A stretch of DNA of 64,000 bases from Zhihengliuella sp. ISTPL4 (GTDB lineage Bacteria > Actinomycetota > Actinomycetes > Actinomycetales > Microbacteriaceae), in the NCBI RefSeq assembly GCF_002848265.1, contig NZ_CP025422.1:2448727-2512726 (forward strand), written 5' to 3'. The translations under genes were made by a program, and so were the position numbers. The notes below the pieces were generated by a model, which did not search any database, had not been told where the DNA came from, and saw only the letters and a list, made by a program, of their open reading frames with translations. Of the stretch, positions 39,697 through 48,403 are shown piece after piece (position 1 is the stretch's first letter; each line of letters opens with the position of its first letter).

Positions 39697-39717
39697 TACC
39701 CGGTGGGGGTATGGGTA
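39697..39717 (-). promoter_or_regulatory. CsoR/copper-type operator-like palindrome
   Basis: On the minus strand it reads TACCCATACCCCCACCGGGT then A: runs of C and G flanked by TA, in the style of CsoR boxes (TACCCC...GGGGTA). It lies just upstream of the DUF6153-like/DUF305 pair, whose products look metal-binding. No CsoR gene is in the window. Confidence 0.5.
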
Positions 39718-39729
39718 CCAGGATGACGG

Positions 39730-40284
39730 TCAGCGAGCGACGCCGGCTCGACGCAGCAGCCGTCGGACGGCGATCACGACTCCGGCCACCGCCAACTCCC
39801 CGACCACCCGGCCGAGCAGCGTCGCGATGAGCACCGGTGGAACGAGGTGCTCCGGTGAGAAGACGGGGAGGGCGACGACGAAGAGCACCACGCCGACCAC
39901 GGCCCCTGCCAGCAGGATCCGGCGCGGGCGGACGGGGACATCGCGGCGGAGCGGCAGTGCGAGGTCGAGCACGACGCCGCCGAGGACGAGCGGCACCACC
40001 CCCAGCAGCCCTATAGGGGACACCGCGACCGTGAGCACCCCGGTGACGAAGGCGGCCAGCGTCGCCATCCCCGGGACCCGGGTGACGACGCGCGCGAGGA
40101 AGGGCAGCGCGGTGTGCACCGCGGCGACGAGCGCGTAGGCGGGCGGGGAGGTGGCGGCCAGCACGCTCGTGACCGGCACGACAGCAAGGAACACGAGGGC
40201 TTGCACCGCGCCGAGGGCGGCGCTCACGAGGAGGGCGCTGGTCGGCACGCGGCGGGAGGACACGGGCACTATCGGACCACTCAC
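39730..40284 (-). CDS. Membrane protein resembling an ECF transporter S component
   Basis: The roughly 184-residue product has five or six hydrophobic segments and the pattern ALLVSAALGAVQALVFLAVVP, PPAYALVAAVHTALPFLA, AFVTGVLTVAVSPIGLLGVVPL, and LIATLLGRVVGELAVAGVV, similar to YkoE/HMP-thiamine-type S components that bind vitamins for energy-coupling-factor importers. No ECF ATPase or T component adjoins. The start is unclear: GTG 40284 follows GGAGGA with no spacer and GTG 40269 has a 15-base spacer. The frame further upstream is a shadow. Assignment is moderate. Confidence 0.55.
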   Translation of the reverse strand: MSGPIVPVSSRRVPTSALLVSAALGAVQALVFLAVVPVTSVLAATSPPAYALVAAVHTALPFLARVVTRVPGMATLAAFVTGVLTVAVSPIGLLGVVPLVLGGVVLDLALPLRRDVPVRPRRILLAGAVVGVVLFVVALPVFSPEHLVPPVLIATLLGRVVGELAVAGVVIAVRRLLRRAGVAR

Positions 40285-40378
40285 TCCTCCGAGCCTAGAT
40301 CGGGAACGGCTCGGCGGCGTCCTTGAGGATGCGGGTGTGGATATCGTAGGGGTGGGGATGCGTACCTGGGGAGGGACG

Positions 40379-42916
40379 ATGCCGACTTTCGGCGCGCAAG
40401 GCGACAAGAGATTGCCGCGGGTTTCCGCACACGTCATCGGTCGTCCGCGGCTGAACGCGGCGCTGGACGCCGGAGCTCCGCTCACGCTGCTGCGGGGCGC
40501 TGCGGGCGCAGGAAAGACCACCGCACTGGTCGGCTGGGCCTTCACCTCCGCGGCGCGCGTCGTGTGGCTGACCGCGAGTCCCGCCCTGGCGACGAGTCCG
40601 GCGCTCGCATCCGGTCTGCTGCGGGCACTGCGCGGCTCGGACCCGACCGAGCGCCGCCCTGCTGATCAAGCCACGGGGGACGGCTGGCCCGCCGTCGCGC
40701 AGTACCTGTGCGATCACGAGGAGCCCCTCGTCATCGTCCTCGACGATGCCGCCGCGCTCGACCGCGATGCGGTGTTCGACCTCTGCCGCACGATCGCCGT
40801 CCCGTCGCACGTCCGCCTGGTCGTCGCCACGAATCGCCCCAGTCCCTTCGACAGTGACGGCGTCGGCCTCGTCATCGACACCACGCTGATCACGCCGGAA
40901 GACCTCGCTTTCGACATCGACGAGATCCGCCGCGCGCTCGATGTCGATGAGGACACCGCCGTCGCCGTGCGAGAGGCCACCGAGGGCTTCGCGGCGGTCA
41001 TCCGCGCCGTCGCCCTCCGCGGCAGAACTCCCGGCGACGCGACGATCGTGGAGATCGCGGCCACTGCGGTCGACGACTACCTCCGCAGCCGCATGGAGGA
41101 GGGCACGTTCGGTGCCGGCGTGCTCGAGGGTCTGATCCGGATCAGCATCACGGATACCGTCGACCTGCCGTTGGCGCAGTCCCTCAGCAGCAATCCGGAC
41201 ATCGGCGCCGCTCTCGACGAGGCCGAGGCGTTCGGCTTCGGTCGATGGTCGACGGCCACCGCTCCCCGGACCTTCACAATCGCCTCCCCGGCCCGCTCGC
41301 TGCTGCGGCGCGACCTCCTGCAGCGGTTCCCCACGGAGATCCGTCTCCTCCGGCGCCTTGCCATCGAGGGCGCCCTCCGTCGCGGCGCCCCCTTCGAAGG
41401 GCTGCGCCTCGCGATGGAGGAGGACGACCTCCACCTGGCGGCCCACGTCATCATGTCGGGGTGGAGCCACCTGCTCGACCACGACGGTCGCCGAGTCGTG
41501 GCACTGCTGGGCGACCTGCCCCTCGCCCGGCTGAAGCAGGAGCCACTGGTGGCGATGCTCCTCGGGATCTGCCTCAACGCCAACCGCCTTCGCCGGGTGC
41601 GCGGACTGCAACTGCTGCGGCTGGCGATCTCCGCCGCGAACGCCCGTCGGAGCACGCTCTCTCCGACGGAGCGCCTCTTCATCTGGACCGCCGAGAGCGC
41701 GGCCCTGCGCGTGGTCGGGATGCCCGAACGGGCGGGCCTGGTGGCCGCCCGCGCCCTCGCCGTGTTCACCGAGACGCCCGAGTCCCAATGGCAGCAGTAC
41801 GCGATGGAGATGCCGCTGCTGTGCACGCATCTCGGCATCTCGCTCTACTACGGCGGTCGTCGAGAGCAGGCCGTGCGCCTCTTCGACGAGGCCGCGGCCC
41901 TCGCCGCGTCGCAAGGGGGCGGGAAGGCGTTCCACGCCGTCAGCCTCCTCAGCGGGATCCACGCCCTCAACGGCGACCTCCCGGAGGCCCGGCACTACGT
42001 CGACATCATCCGCGAGGGCTCGTGGGATCCCGCGCAGCTGGACGGCTATCGCGGCACGTTCTACCGCGTCGCCGAGGCGATGCTGGCGGTCGAGGACGGC
42101 GACCTCGCCGCGGCCAAGCAGCACGTGCGCGCCTTCCTCCCGCACCGGGCGACGAGCGAACACTGGACGACGATGGCGACCGTGGAAGCCTGGATCGCGC
42201 TGCACGACGGCGATCCCGCCGGCGGACTGGAGCGACTGGAGTCGTTCGCCCGGCTGCGCGGACGCGAGGCCGGCTCGACGCCGGCCCGCCAGGCGCTGAG
42301 CCGCCCCCGGATCCTGCTCCATCTCGCTCTCGGCGACATCCGCGCCGCGCGCGGCATCAAGCAGCGCGACGCCGGGACGGACCGGTTCGGCACCCTCGTG
42401 GAACGTGCCAGGCTCGCCCTGATCGACGGTCGCGCGCCCGAAGCGGCGCGGCTCCTGTCTCACACCCGTCTCGAGCCGACGACCTCCCGCGAACGCGCGG
42501 AGGCCGCGGCGGTGCAGAGCGCCGCCCTCCACCGCGCCAGTCCCGCCGCCGCGCAGGCCGTGACCGAGGCGCTGAGTGCGCAGCTCGCGGACCGGGGCCT
42601 GCGCACTCCGCTGGCCCTGCTCGGCGCCGAGGACTTCGCCGCCATCCGGGCCGACCTCGCCCCGGTCGGCGGCGCGCCGCTGCCCACCCGCTCTGCCTTG
42701 CCGTCGTTCGCCGCACGCCCGAAGCTGTCCGCGCGAGAGCAGGTCGTGCTCCATGCGCTCACCACCGGCGCACCGCTGCCCGACATCGCCGCGGAGCTGC
42801 AGATCTCGCCGAACACCCTGAAGACCCAGCTCCGCAGCATCTACCGCAAACTCGACGCCGCCAACCGCACGGAGGCTCTCGAGCAGGCCGCCCGGCACGG
42901 CCTGCTCCCCGGATGA
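40379..42916 (+). CDS. MalT-type LuxR-family transcriptional regulator with ATPase domain
   Basis: The 845-residue product has Walker A GAAGAGKT at 40-47, a NACHT/AAA-like ATPase with VIVLDDAAAL as Walker B, a helical TPR-like middle (about 330-720) and a C-terminal LuxR helix-turn-helix (LSAREQVVLHAL, DIAAELQISPNTLKTQLRSIYRKLDAANR, last 65 residues). Such MalT/LAL proteins are ATP-dependent activators responding to small ligands. ATG 40379 with GGGGAGGG is chosen; ATG 40358 is the alternative. It converges on the DUF11 surface-protein gene and shares a terminator with it; whether it regulates that gene is unknown. Confidence 0.9.
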   Translation: MPTFGAQGDKRLPRVSAHVIGRPRLNAALDAGAPLTLLRGAAGAGKTTALVGWAFTSAARVVWLTASPALATSPALASGLLRALRGSDPTERRPADQATGDGWPAVAQYLCDHEEPLVIVLDDAAALDRDAVFDLCRTIAVPSHVRLVVATNRPSPFDSDGVGLVIDTTLITPEDLAFDIDEIRRALDVDEDTAVAVREATEGFAAVIRAVALRGRTPGDATIVEIAATAVDDYLRSRMEEGTFGAGVLEGLIRISITDTVDLPLAQSLSSNPDIGAALDEAEAFGFGRWSTATAPRTFTIASPARSLLRRDLLQRFPTEIRLLRRLAIEGALRRGAPFEGLRLAMEEDDLHLAAHVIMSGWSHLLDHDGRRVVALLGDLPLARLKQEPLVAMLLGICLNANRLRRVRGLQLLRLAISAANARRSTLSPTERLFIWTAESAALRVVGMPERAGLVAARALAVFTETPESQWQQYAMEMPLLCTHLGISLYYGGRREQAVRLFDEAAALAASQGGGKAFHAVSLLSGIHALNGDLPEARHYVDIIREGSWDPAQLDGYRGTFYRVAEAMLAVEDGDLAAAKQHVRAFLPHRATSEHWTTMATVEAWIALHDGDPAGGLERLESFARLRGREAGSTPARQALSRPRILLHLALGDIRAARGIKQRDAGTDRFGTLVERARLALIDGRAPEAARLLSHTRLEPTTSRERAEAAAVQSAALHRASPAAAQAVTEALSAQLADRGLRTPLALLGAEDFAAIRADLAPVGGAPLPTRSALPSFAARPKLSAREQVVLHALTTGAPLPDIAAELQISPNTLKTQLRSIYRKLDAANRTEALEQAARHGLLPG

Positions 42917-42918
42917 CG

Positions 42919-42954
42919 AGAGCCCCGCCCGTCGGAGACGACGGGCGGGGCTCT
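42919..42954. terminator. Strong bidirectional terminator
   Basis: AGAGCCCCGCCCGTCG (42919-42934) and its exact complement (42939-42954) form a perfect 16-bp stem with a GAGA loop, followed by TTCTCC. It begins 3 bases after the MalT-like stop and ends 12 bases before the convergent DUF11 stop. Confidence 0.88.
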
Positions 42955-42966
42955 TCTCCAGGACCG

Positions 42967-45900
42967 CTAGCTCTGCAGACGGCGGCGGCGCACCACCAGC
43001 AGCACCGCACCGCCGATCAGCAGCGCGATCGCGAGCCCGAGGACCCACGGGGCCAGCTGTCCGCCGGTGAGGGCGAGCGGCGTCAGCACCGGGTTCTCGG
43101 TCGTGCTCGTCGGCGGGGTGATCGTCTCCCCGCCGGGAGGCGTGGCCGAGGCGGCGGCCACGTTCCGCAGCGTCGCCCCCGCCGCGTCGGCGTGCACGGT
43201 CACCGCGTAGGTGATCACGACGCGCTCCCCTTCGGCGAGGCTGCCCGTCCAGCGCAGCGTCGTGCCGTCGATCGTCGGCGCGGCCACCGCACGGTCACCC
43301 ACCGTGGCGGTCGCCGTGCCGCGGAGGTCGGCATGCCGCAGCACTCCGGTCAGGTCGTCCGTGACGACGACCTCGTCCAGACGCGTCTCGCCGGTGTTGG
43401 TGCCGGTGAGCGTGTACGTCACGACGCTGCCCGTCGCGACGGCGGAGCCGGACGCGGGGTCGGACGTCTTGACGAACGTGAAGCCCGGAGTGCCGACCGG
43501 GTTCTCCGTCGTCACCGGCGGCGGGGTCAGCTCGGCGCCGCCGGGAGGCGTCGCCGTGCCCTCGACGGTGTTCGCGATGATCGCGCCGCCCGCGTCGCCA
43601 TGCAGGGTCACCGAGTAGGTGATCGTGACACGCTCGCCGACCGCGAGGTCACCGGCCCAGGTGAGCTCGTCGCCCGCGACGACGGGTGTCGCAGCGATGC
43701 CGTCGCTCACGGTCGCCGTGGCGTCGCCGTTGTAGGCGGCGTGCGCGAGCACGCCCGACAGGTCGTCGACGATGCGGACCGGAGCCAGCGCCGTCTCCCC
43801 CGTGTTCACGCCGGTCACGGTGTAGGTGATGACGCTGCCCGGGTCGACACGGGTGCCGGAGGCGGGGTCGGCGACCTTGCGCAGCTCGAAGCCCGGCTCG
43901 TTCACGGGGTTCTCGGTTGTCGCCGGCGGCGTCTCGATCGGCGGCACCCCGCCCGGCGGGGTCGCCGAGCCGGCGGCCGCGTTCTCGATGACGGCCCCGC
44001 CGGCATCCGCCCGCACGGTCACCGAGTAGGTGATCGTGACGGTCTCGCCGACCTGCAGCGCGCCCGTCCACGACAGCCCCTCCTGGGCCACCGTCGGCGC
44101 GGTGGTCACCGTGCCGCTGATCGTCGCGGTCGCGTCGTCGTTGTACTCGGCGTGCGCCAGGACACCGGAGAGGTCATCGGTGATGGTGACAGGGTCGAGA
44201 GCCGTCTCTCCCGTGTTCACGCCGGTCACCGTATAGGTGAGGACGCTGCCCGGGTCGACCGCCGTGCCCGCAGCCGGGTCGACGCTCTTCGAGACGGAGA
44301 ACCCAGGCTCGTTGACCGGGTTGGTCGTGACACCGGGCGGCGGCGTGATCGTCGATCCGCCCGGCGGGGTCGCCGTCGCGGTCGCCGCGTTCTCGATCAC
44401 GGTGCCCACGCCCTCGGCGCTCACGGTCACGGAGTAGGTGACGGTCACGGTCTGGCCGACCGCGAGCGCCCCCGTCCACGACAGCTCCGTGCCGTCCAGG
44501 GTCGCGGGATCCGCAGAGGCACCCGCGATGCTCGCCACGGCGTCCGCGTTGAAGGTCGCGTACGGCAGCACACCGGACAGGTCGTCGGTGATCGTCACCG
44601 GGTCGAGCGCCGTCTGGCCCGTGTTGACGGCCGTCAGCGTGTAGGTGAGCACGTCACCGGGGTCGACAGCGGTACCGGCGGCGGGGTCGACCGTCTTGGC
44701 GAACGTGAAGCCGGGCTCGTTCACGGGGTGCTCGGTGCTCGACGGCGGCGGCGTGATCGGCGTGCCGGGAGTCGTGGGGCTCTCGGGGTCGCTCGGGTCG
44801 GCGGGGATCAGCGGGGTCGCCTCTCCGGTGGCCGTGTTCGCGATGGTCTCGCCGCCGGCGGTGGCGTCGACGGTCACCGAGTAGGTGATCACGACGTCCT
44901 GACCGGGGCGCAGCACGCCGTTCCACGACAGCGCCCCGTCGGCCACGCGGCCGTCGCCGCGAGTGGCGGACACATCGTCGTTGTAGGACGCGTGGGCCAG
45001 CGCCGCGCGCAGGTCGTCGCCGATCTCGACGGGATCCAGGACGGTGTCGCCCGTGTTGCGGCCGGTCACGGTGTACGTGATCACGCTGCCGGGGTCGACG
45101 CGCGTGCCCGTCGCCGGGTCGGCCGTCTTGGTGACGGTGAAACCGGGGGTCGCGACGGGGTGCTCCGTCGTCGCCGGCGGGGTCTCGACCGGGGTGCCCG
45201 GCGTGGTCGGGCTCTCCGGGTCGGTCGGGTCGGTCGGGATCAGCGGGGTGCCCTCACCGGACACCGTGTTGCGGAGCAGCACGCCGGTCGCGCCCTCGTC
45301 CACCGTCACCGTGTAGGTGATGTCGACGCGGTCGCCGGGAGCGAGCGTCCCGGTCCAGGTGAGGGTGGTGCCGGAGAGCGCGACGGATCCGGACGAGGCC
45401 TTCGCGTCGCCGCCGTACTCCGCGTTCGCGAGGACGGCCGAGAGGTCGTCGACGATCGTCGCCGGATCGAGGACCGTGTTGCCGGTGTTGGCGCCCGAGA
45501 CGGTGTAGGTGAGGGTGTCGCCCGCGCGGACGGCGGTTCCGGAAGCAGGGTCGGCTGACTTCGAGACCTCGAAGCCTGTGTCGACGACGGGGTGCTCCGT
45601 CTCCGCCGCCGGCGGGACGATCGGGGTCCCCGGGGTCTTCGCCCCGGAGGGGTCCGCGGGGTCGGTCGGGATCTGCGGCGTGGCCGAACCGGTGACGACG
45701 TTGTGCAGCAGCGCCTTCTCGACACCCGCGTCCACGGTCACCGTGTAGCGGATGGTGACAGATTCTCCTCGCGGGATGCTGCCCGTCCAGGTGAGGGTGG
45801 CGTCGGCGACCCGCACGGAGCCGCGGTCGGCCGTAACGTCGTCGTTGTAGCCGGCGGAGTCGAGCACGCCGGACAGGTCGTCGACGATCTCCGCGGGGTC

Positions 45901-48165
45901 GAGGTCGGTGTCGCCCGTGTTGGTCCCGGTGATCGTGTAGGTGATCGTGTCGCCCGCCGACACGGCCGTGCCGGAGGCGGGATCGGCCGACTTCGAGATC
46001 GTGAAGCCGGAGCCGATCACGGGGTGCTCGGTGGTGACCGTCGGCGGGACGATCGGCTCACCGGGAACCTGCGGCCCGGTCGGGTCGCCGGGGTTCGGGG
46101 TCGTGGGAGTGCCGGATCCGGTCACGCTGTTGCGCAGGATCTCGCCGGAGGTGTCGTCGCCCACGGTCACCGAGTACGTGATCGTCACGGTCTGTCCAGG
46201 CTGAAGCGTTCCGGTCCAGGCGAGGGCGTTCCCGGTCAGGGTCGCGCCGCCCGTGGTGACGGTGGTGCCGCCGACCGTGGTCGTGATGTCGTCGTTGAAG
46301 GCGGCGTTCGCGAGCACGCCGGAGAGGTCGTCGGTGACGGTCACCGGATTCAGGACGGTCGCCCCGGTGTTCGTGCCGGTGACGGTGTACTCGATGGTCT
46401 GGCCCGGCTCCACCACGGTGCCCGCGGCGGGATCGGAGGTCTTCGCGACCTCGAAGCCGGCGACGGGGTGCTCGGTGGTGACGGCCGGAGGGGTGATCGG
46501 AGGCAGGCCTCCGGGCGGGGTACCGGATGCGGTGACGCGGTTGGCGATGCTCTCACCCTCCACACCCTCGTCGACGACGACGGAGTACGTGATCGTGAGC
46601 ACCTGGCCGGGCTCGAGGGCGCCGGTCCAGGCGAGATCGTCGCCCGTGACGGTGGCGGCGCCGGACGACACCGGGTCGCCGTCGATCGCCGTCGCCACGT
46701 CGCCCTGGTATTCGGCGAACGCGCGCACGCCGGACAGGTCGTCGGCCACGGTGACCGGGTCGAGGCGGGTGTTGCCGGTGTTCTCGGCCTGCACGGTGTA
46801 GGTCAGGCGCTGACCGGCCTGCACGGCGGTGCCGTCGGCGGGGTCGGAGGTCTTGCGAAGAGCGAGGTCCGGCGCGAGGCGGACGTTCGTGTAGGTGCAC
46901 GTGACGTCGGTGCCGAGCGGGCCGGCCGGCTGGGTGACCTGGCCGTCAGCCGTCACGGCGACCGGAGTGGTCGAGCCGTCCGCGTTCACCTGCAGGCAGA
47001 CGAGGGAGGCGTCGTACTTCGTGAGGTCGGTGGTTCCCGCCGCCGACTCGGACAGCCGGAAGGTGTCGCCCTGGTTGGTGAACACGGGGCCCGCGTAGTC
47101 CGGCTGCAGGCCGGAGCGATCGCCGCGGGTGACGGCGTTGGTCTGCGCGACCTGGTAGCCGGTCGGCGCCTGCACCCGGAGACCGAACTGGTCGGTCGCG
47201 GCGTGACGCCCCTCCGGGAGGTCCTTCTTCAACGTCAGCGTGTTCGGGAACGTGCAGCTCGCCATGTCGGTGGGCGAGAAGGTGCCGAGCTGGGTCGTGT
47301 TGACCGTCTGGCCGCGGGGCAGATCGACCTCGACGATGTACGGGTTGTTGCCCCCGACGGAGACGAAGATGTGACCGAGGTTTCCGAACGCGATGCCGTT
47401 GCCCTGCACGCCAGCGCCCATGTCGTGCACCTGCTTGGCATCGATCGTGGCCGTGCTGGGCTGGAGCGTGGCGGGCAGGTCGGCCGAGTAGATGTATCGG
47501 TCGGCGACCAGCACGAGCTGACCGGAGGCGCTGAAAGCCATGTCCCCGTTCGCCCCGAAAGCGCTGCTGCCGGTGGTCGGGCGCAGCTTGCCGACCTGCA
47601 CGTAGGTCTGCGGTGTGACGCTCTCGTTCCACGCGTAGAGGTTGATGGCGCCATCGAGCGTGCCGCTGGCGAAGTAGTACACGCCCGTGACGGGATGCAC
47701 GGCCCCGCGCAGGACAGAGGAGTCCGTGCGGCTGGTTCCCAGCGTGAACGGCGTTCGGGTCGTCGTTCCCTCGCCCCGACGGTCGTGCTTGGCCAGTACC
47801 TTGTCCGTGCCGACGTTGGTCACCGTGTACGCGTACGTTCCGTCCGCCGACAGGCCGAGCCCATTATCGGAGTGCCCGATGCCGATAGTCGTGGCGCCCA
47901 GGGAGCCACCCCGCGCGTCGACGGCGAACTCGCGCACCTCGGTGGCGCTCTGCACGTACACCGCTCCCGGCGTGCAGAGGAACGGCTCGGCGGCGGCGGC
48001 CGGCGCCGCGGTCAGCGTCCCGCCGACGACGATCATCGACGACGCGACGAGCGCCGTGCTGACGGCACCGCCGATCAGCCTCTTCGTCCGGCCCCGCCAG
48101 CGGCGGCGCCGCTCCGGCGGAAGACCATCGGACGTGCGGTCCTTGCGGGCAACACGGAATCCCAT
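42967..48165 (-). CDS. Giant DUF11-repeat surface protein with LAxTG-type anchor
   Basis: The 1732-residue product has a Sec-type signal (LIGGAVSTALVASSMIVVGG ... AAPAAAAEP), a beta-propeller-like domain (about 60-290), a prealbumin-like domain (about 300-430) and nine tandem DUF11 domains (about 435-1690). Each DUF11 domain starts KTSDPAxGT-like and contains YTVTGxNTGxTxLDPV and DDLSGVL. The C-terminus is LALTGG, a hydrophobic helix and RRRR: an LAxTG signal suited to class E sortase. ATG 48165 has GGGGAGAG 6 bases upstream, better than the ATG at 48180. DUF11 domains build stalk-like extracellular fibres. The role may be adhesion or wall structure, which is inference. Confidence 0.9.
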   Translation of the reverse strand: MGFRVARKDRTSDGLPPERRRRWRGRTKRLIGGAVSTALVASSMIVVGGTLTAAPAAAAEPFLCTPGAVYVQSATEVREFAVDARGGSLGATTIGIGHSDNGLGLSADGTYAYTVTNVGTDKVLAKHDRRGEGTTTRTPFTLGTSRTDSSVLRGAVHPVTGVYYFASGTLDGAINLYAWNESVTPQTYVQVGKLRPTTGSSAFGANGDMAFSASGQLVLVADRYIYSADLPATLQPSTATIDAKQVHDMGAGVQGNGIAFGNLGHIFVSVGGNNPYIVEVDLPRGQTVNTTQLGTFSPTDMASCTFPNTLTLKKDLPEGRHAATDQFGLRVQAPTGYQVAQTNAVTRGDRSGLQPDYAGPVFTNQGDTFRLSESAAGTTDLTKYDASLVCLQVNADGSTTPVAVTADGQVTQPAGPLGTDVTCTYTNVRLAPDLALRKTSDPADGTAVQAGQRLTYTVQAENTGNTRLDPVTVADDLSGVRAFAEYQGDVATAIDGDPVSSGAATVTGDDLAWTGALEPGQVLTITYSVVVDEGVEGESIANRVTASGTPPGGLPPITPPAVTTEHPVAGFEVAKTSDPAAGTVVEPGQTIEYTVTGTNTGATVLNPVTVTDDLSGVLANAAFNDDITTTVGGTTVTTGGATLTGNALAWTGTLQPGQTVTITYSVTVGDDTSGEILRNSVTGSGTPTTPNPGDPTGPQVPGEPIVPPTVTTEHPVIGSGFTISKSADPASGTAVSAGDTITYTITGTNTGDTDLDPAEIVDDLSGVLDSAGYNDDVTADRGSVRVADATLTWTGSIPRGESVTIRYTVTVDAGVEKALLHNVVTGSATPQIPTDPADPSGAKTPGTPIVPPAAETEHPVVDTGFEVSKSADPASGTAVRAGDTLTYTVSGANTGNTVLDPATIVDDLSAVLANAEYGGDAKASSGSVALSGTTLTWTGTLAPGDRVDITYTVTVDEGATGVLLRNTVSGEGTPLIPTDPTDPESPTTPGTPVETPPATTEHPVATPGFTVTKTADPATGTRVDPGSVITYTVTGRNTGDTVLDPVEIGDDLRAALAHASYNDDVSATRGDGRVADGALSWNGVLRPGQDVVITYSVTVDATAGGETIANTATGEATPLIPADPSDPESPTTPGTPITPPPSSTEHPVNEPGFTFAKTVDPAAGTAVDPGDVLTYTLTAVNTGQTALDPVTITDDLSGVLPYATFNADAVASIAGASADPATLDGTELSWTGALAVGQTVTVTYSVTVSAEGVGTVIENAATATATPPGGSTITPPPGVTTNPVNEPGFSVSKSVDPAAGTAVDPGSVLTYTVTGVNTGETALDPVTITDDLSGVLAHAEYNDDATATISGTVTTAPTVAQEGLSWTGALQVGETVTITYSVTVRADAGGAVIENAAAGSATPPGGVPPIETPPATTENPVNEPGFELRKVADPASGTRVDPGSVITYTVTGVNTGETALAPVRIVDDLSGVLAHAAYNGDATATVSDGIAATPVVAGDELTWAGDLAVGERVTITYSVTLHGDAGGAIIANTVEGTATPPGGAELTPPPVTTENPVGTPGFTFVKTSDPASGSAVATGSVVTYTLTGTNTGETRLDEVVVTDDLTGVLRHADLRGTATATVGDRAVAAPTIDGTTLRWTGSLAEGERVVITYAVTVHADAAGATLRNVAAASATPPGGETITPPTSTTENPVLTPLALTGGQLAPWVLGLAIALLIGGAVLLVVRRRRLQS

Positions 48166-48359
48166 GACTGCTCTCCCCATTCATCGCGTTCCGGCACGCA
48201 TCCGCGCACACGGAAGCCCCCGCCCCCTCAGGCGACCGCCGAGCACCCTTCGGGCAGGGTGGACTCGGTCCGGGCCTCCGCCAGCCTGCCGGTGCGCCGC
48301 GTCGAGCCCGGACCGAACCGGGAGAATTCACCCCGCCTTTTCACCCCGACCGCACGACG

Positions 48360-48389
48360 GAGGGCGCACCGGGATCCCGATGCGCCCTC
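48360..48389 (-). terminator. Hairpin terminator of the FtsX/LolD-type ABC operon
   Basis: GAGGGCGCA pairs with TGCGCCCTC around the inner palindrome CGGGATCCCG. It lies 15 bases after the FtsX-like stop. The remaining 170 bases up to the DUF11 start hold that gene's leader; I see no gene there. Confidence 0.7.
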
Positions 48390-48403
48390 ACGTGGTCGCG
48401 GGT

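Noticed and set aside
41245..45558. Open frame of about 1,437 codons on the plus strand overlapping the MalT-like and DUF11 genes
   Set aside because: It translates to Arg/Gly/Ala-rich low-complexity sequence with no domain, and spans two convergent real genes. It is a by-product of the GC-rich third positions on the other strand.
43100..46900. Regularly spaced repeats of about 400 bases that might suggest a CRISPR or tandem satellite
   Set aside because: They are DUF11 protein repeats in a single reading frame with diverged copies, with no short identical direct repeats and unique spacers and no cas genes.
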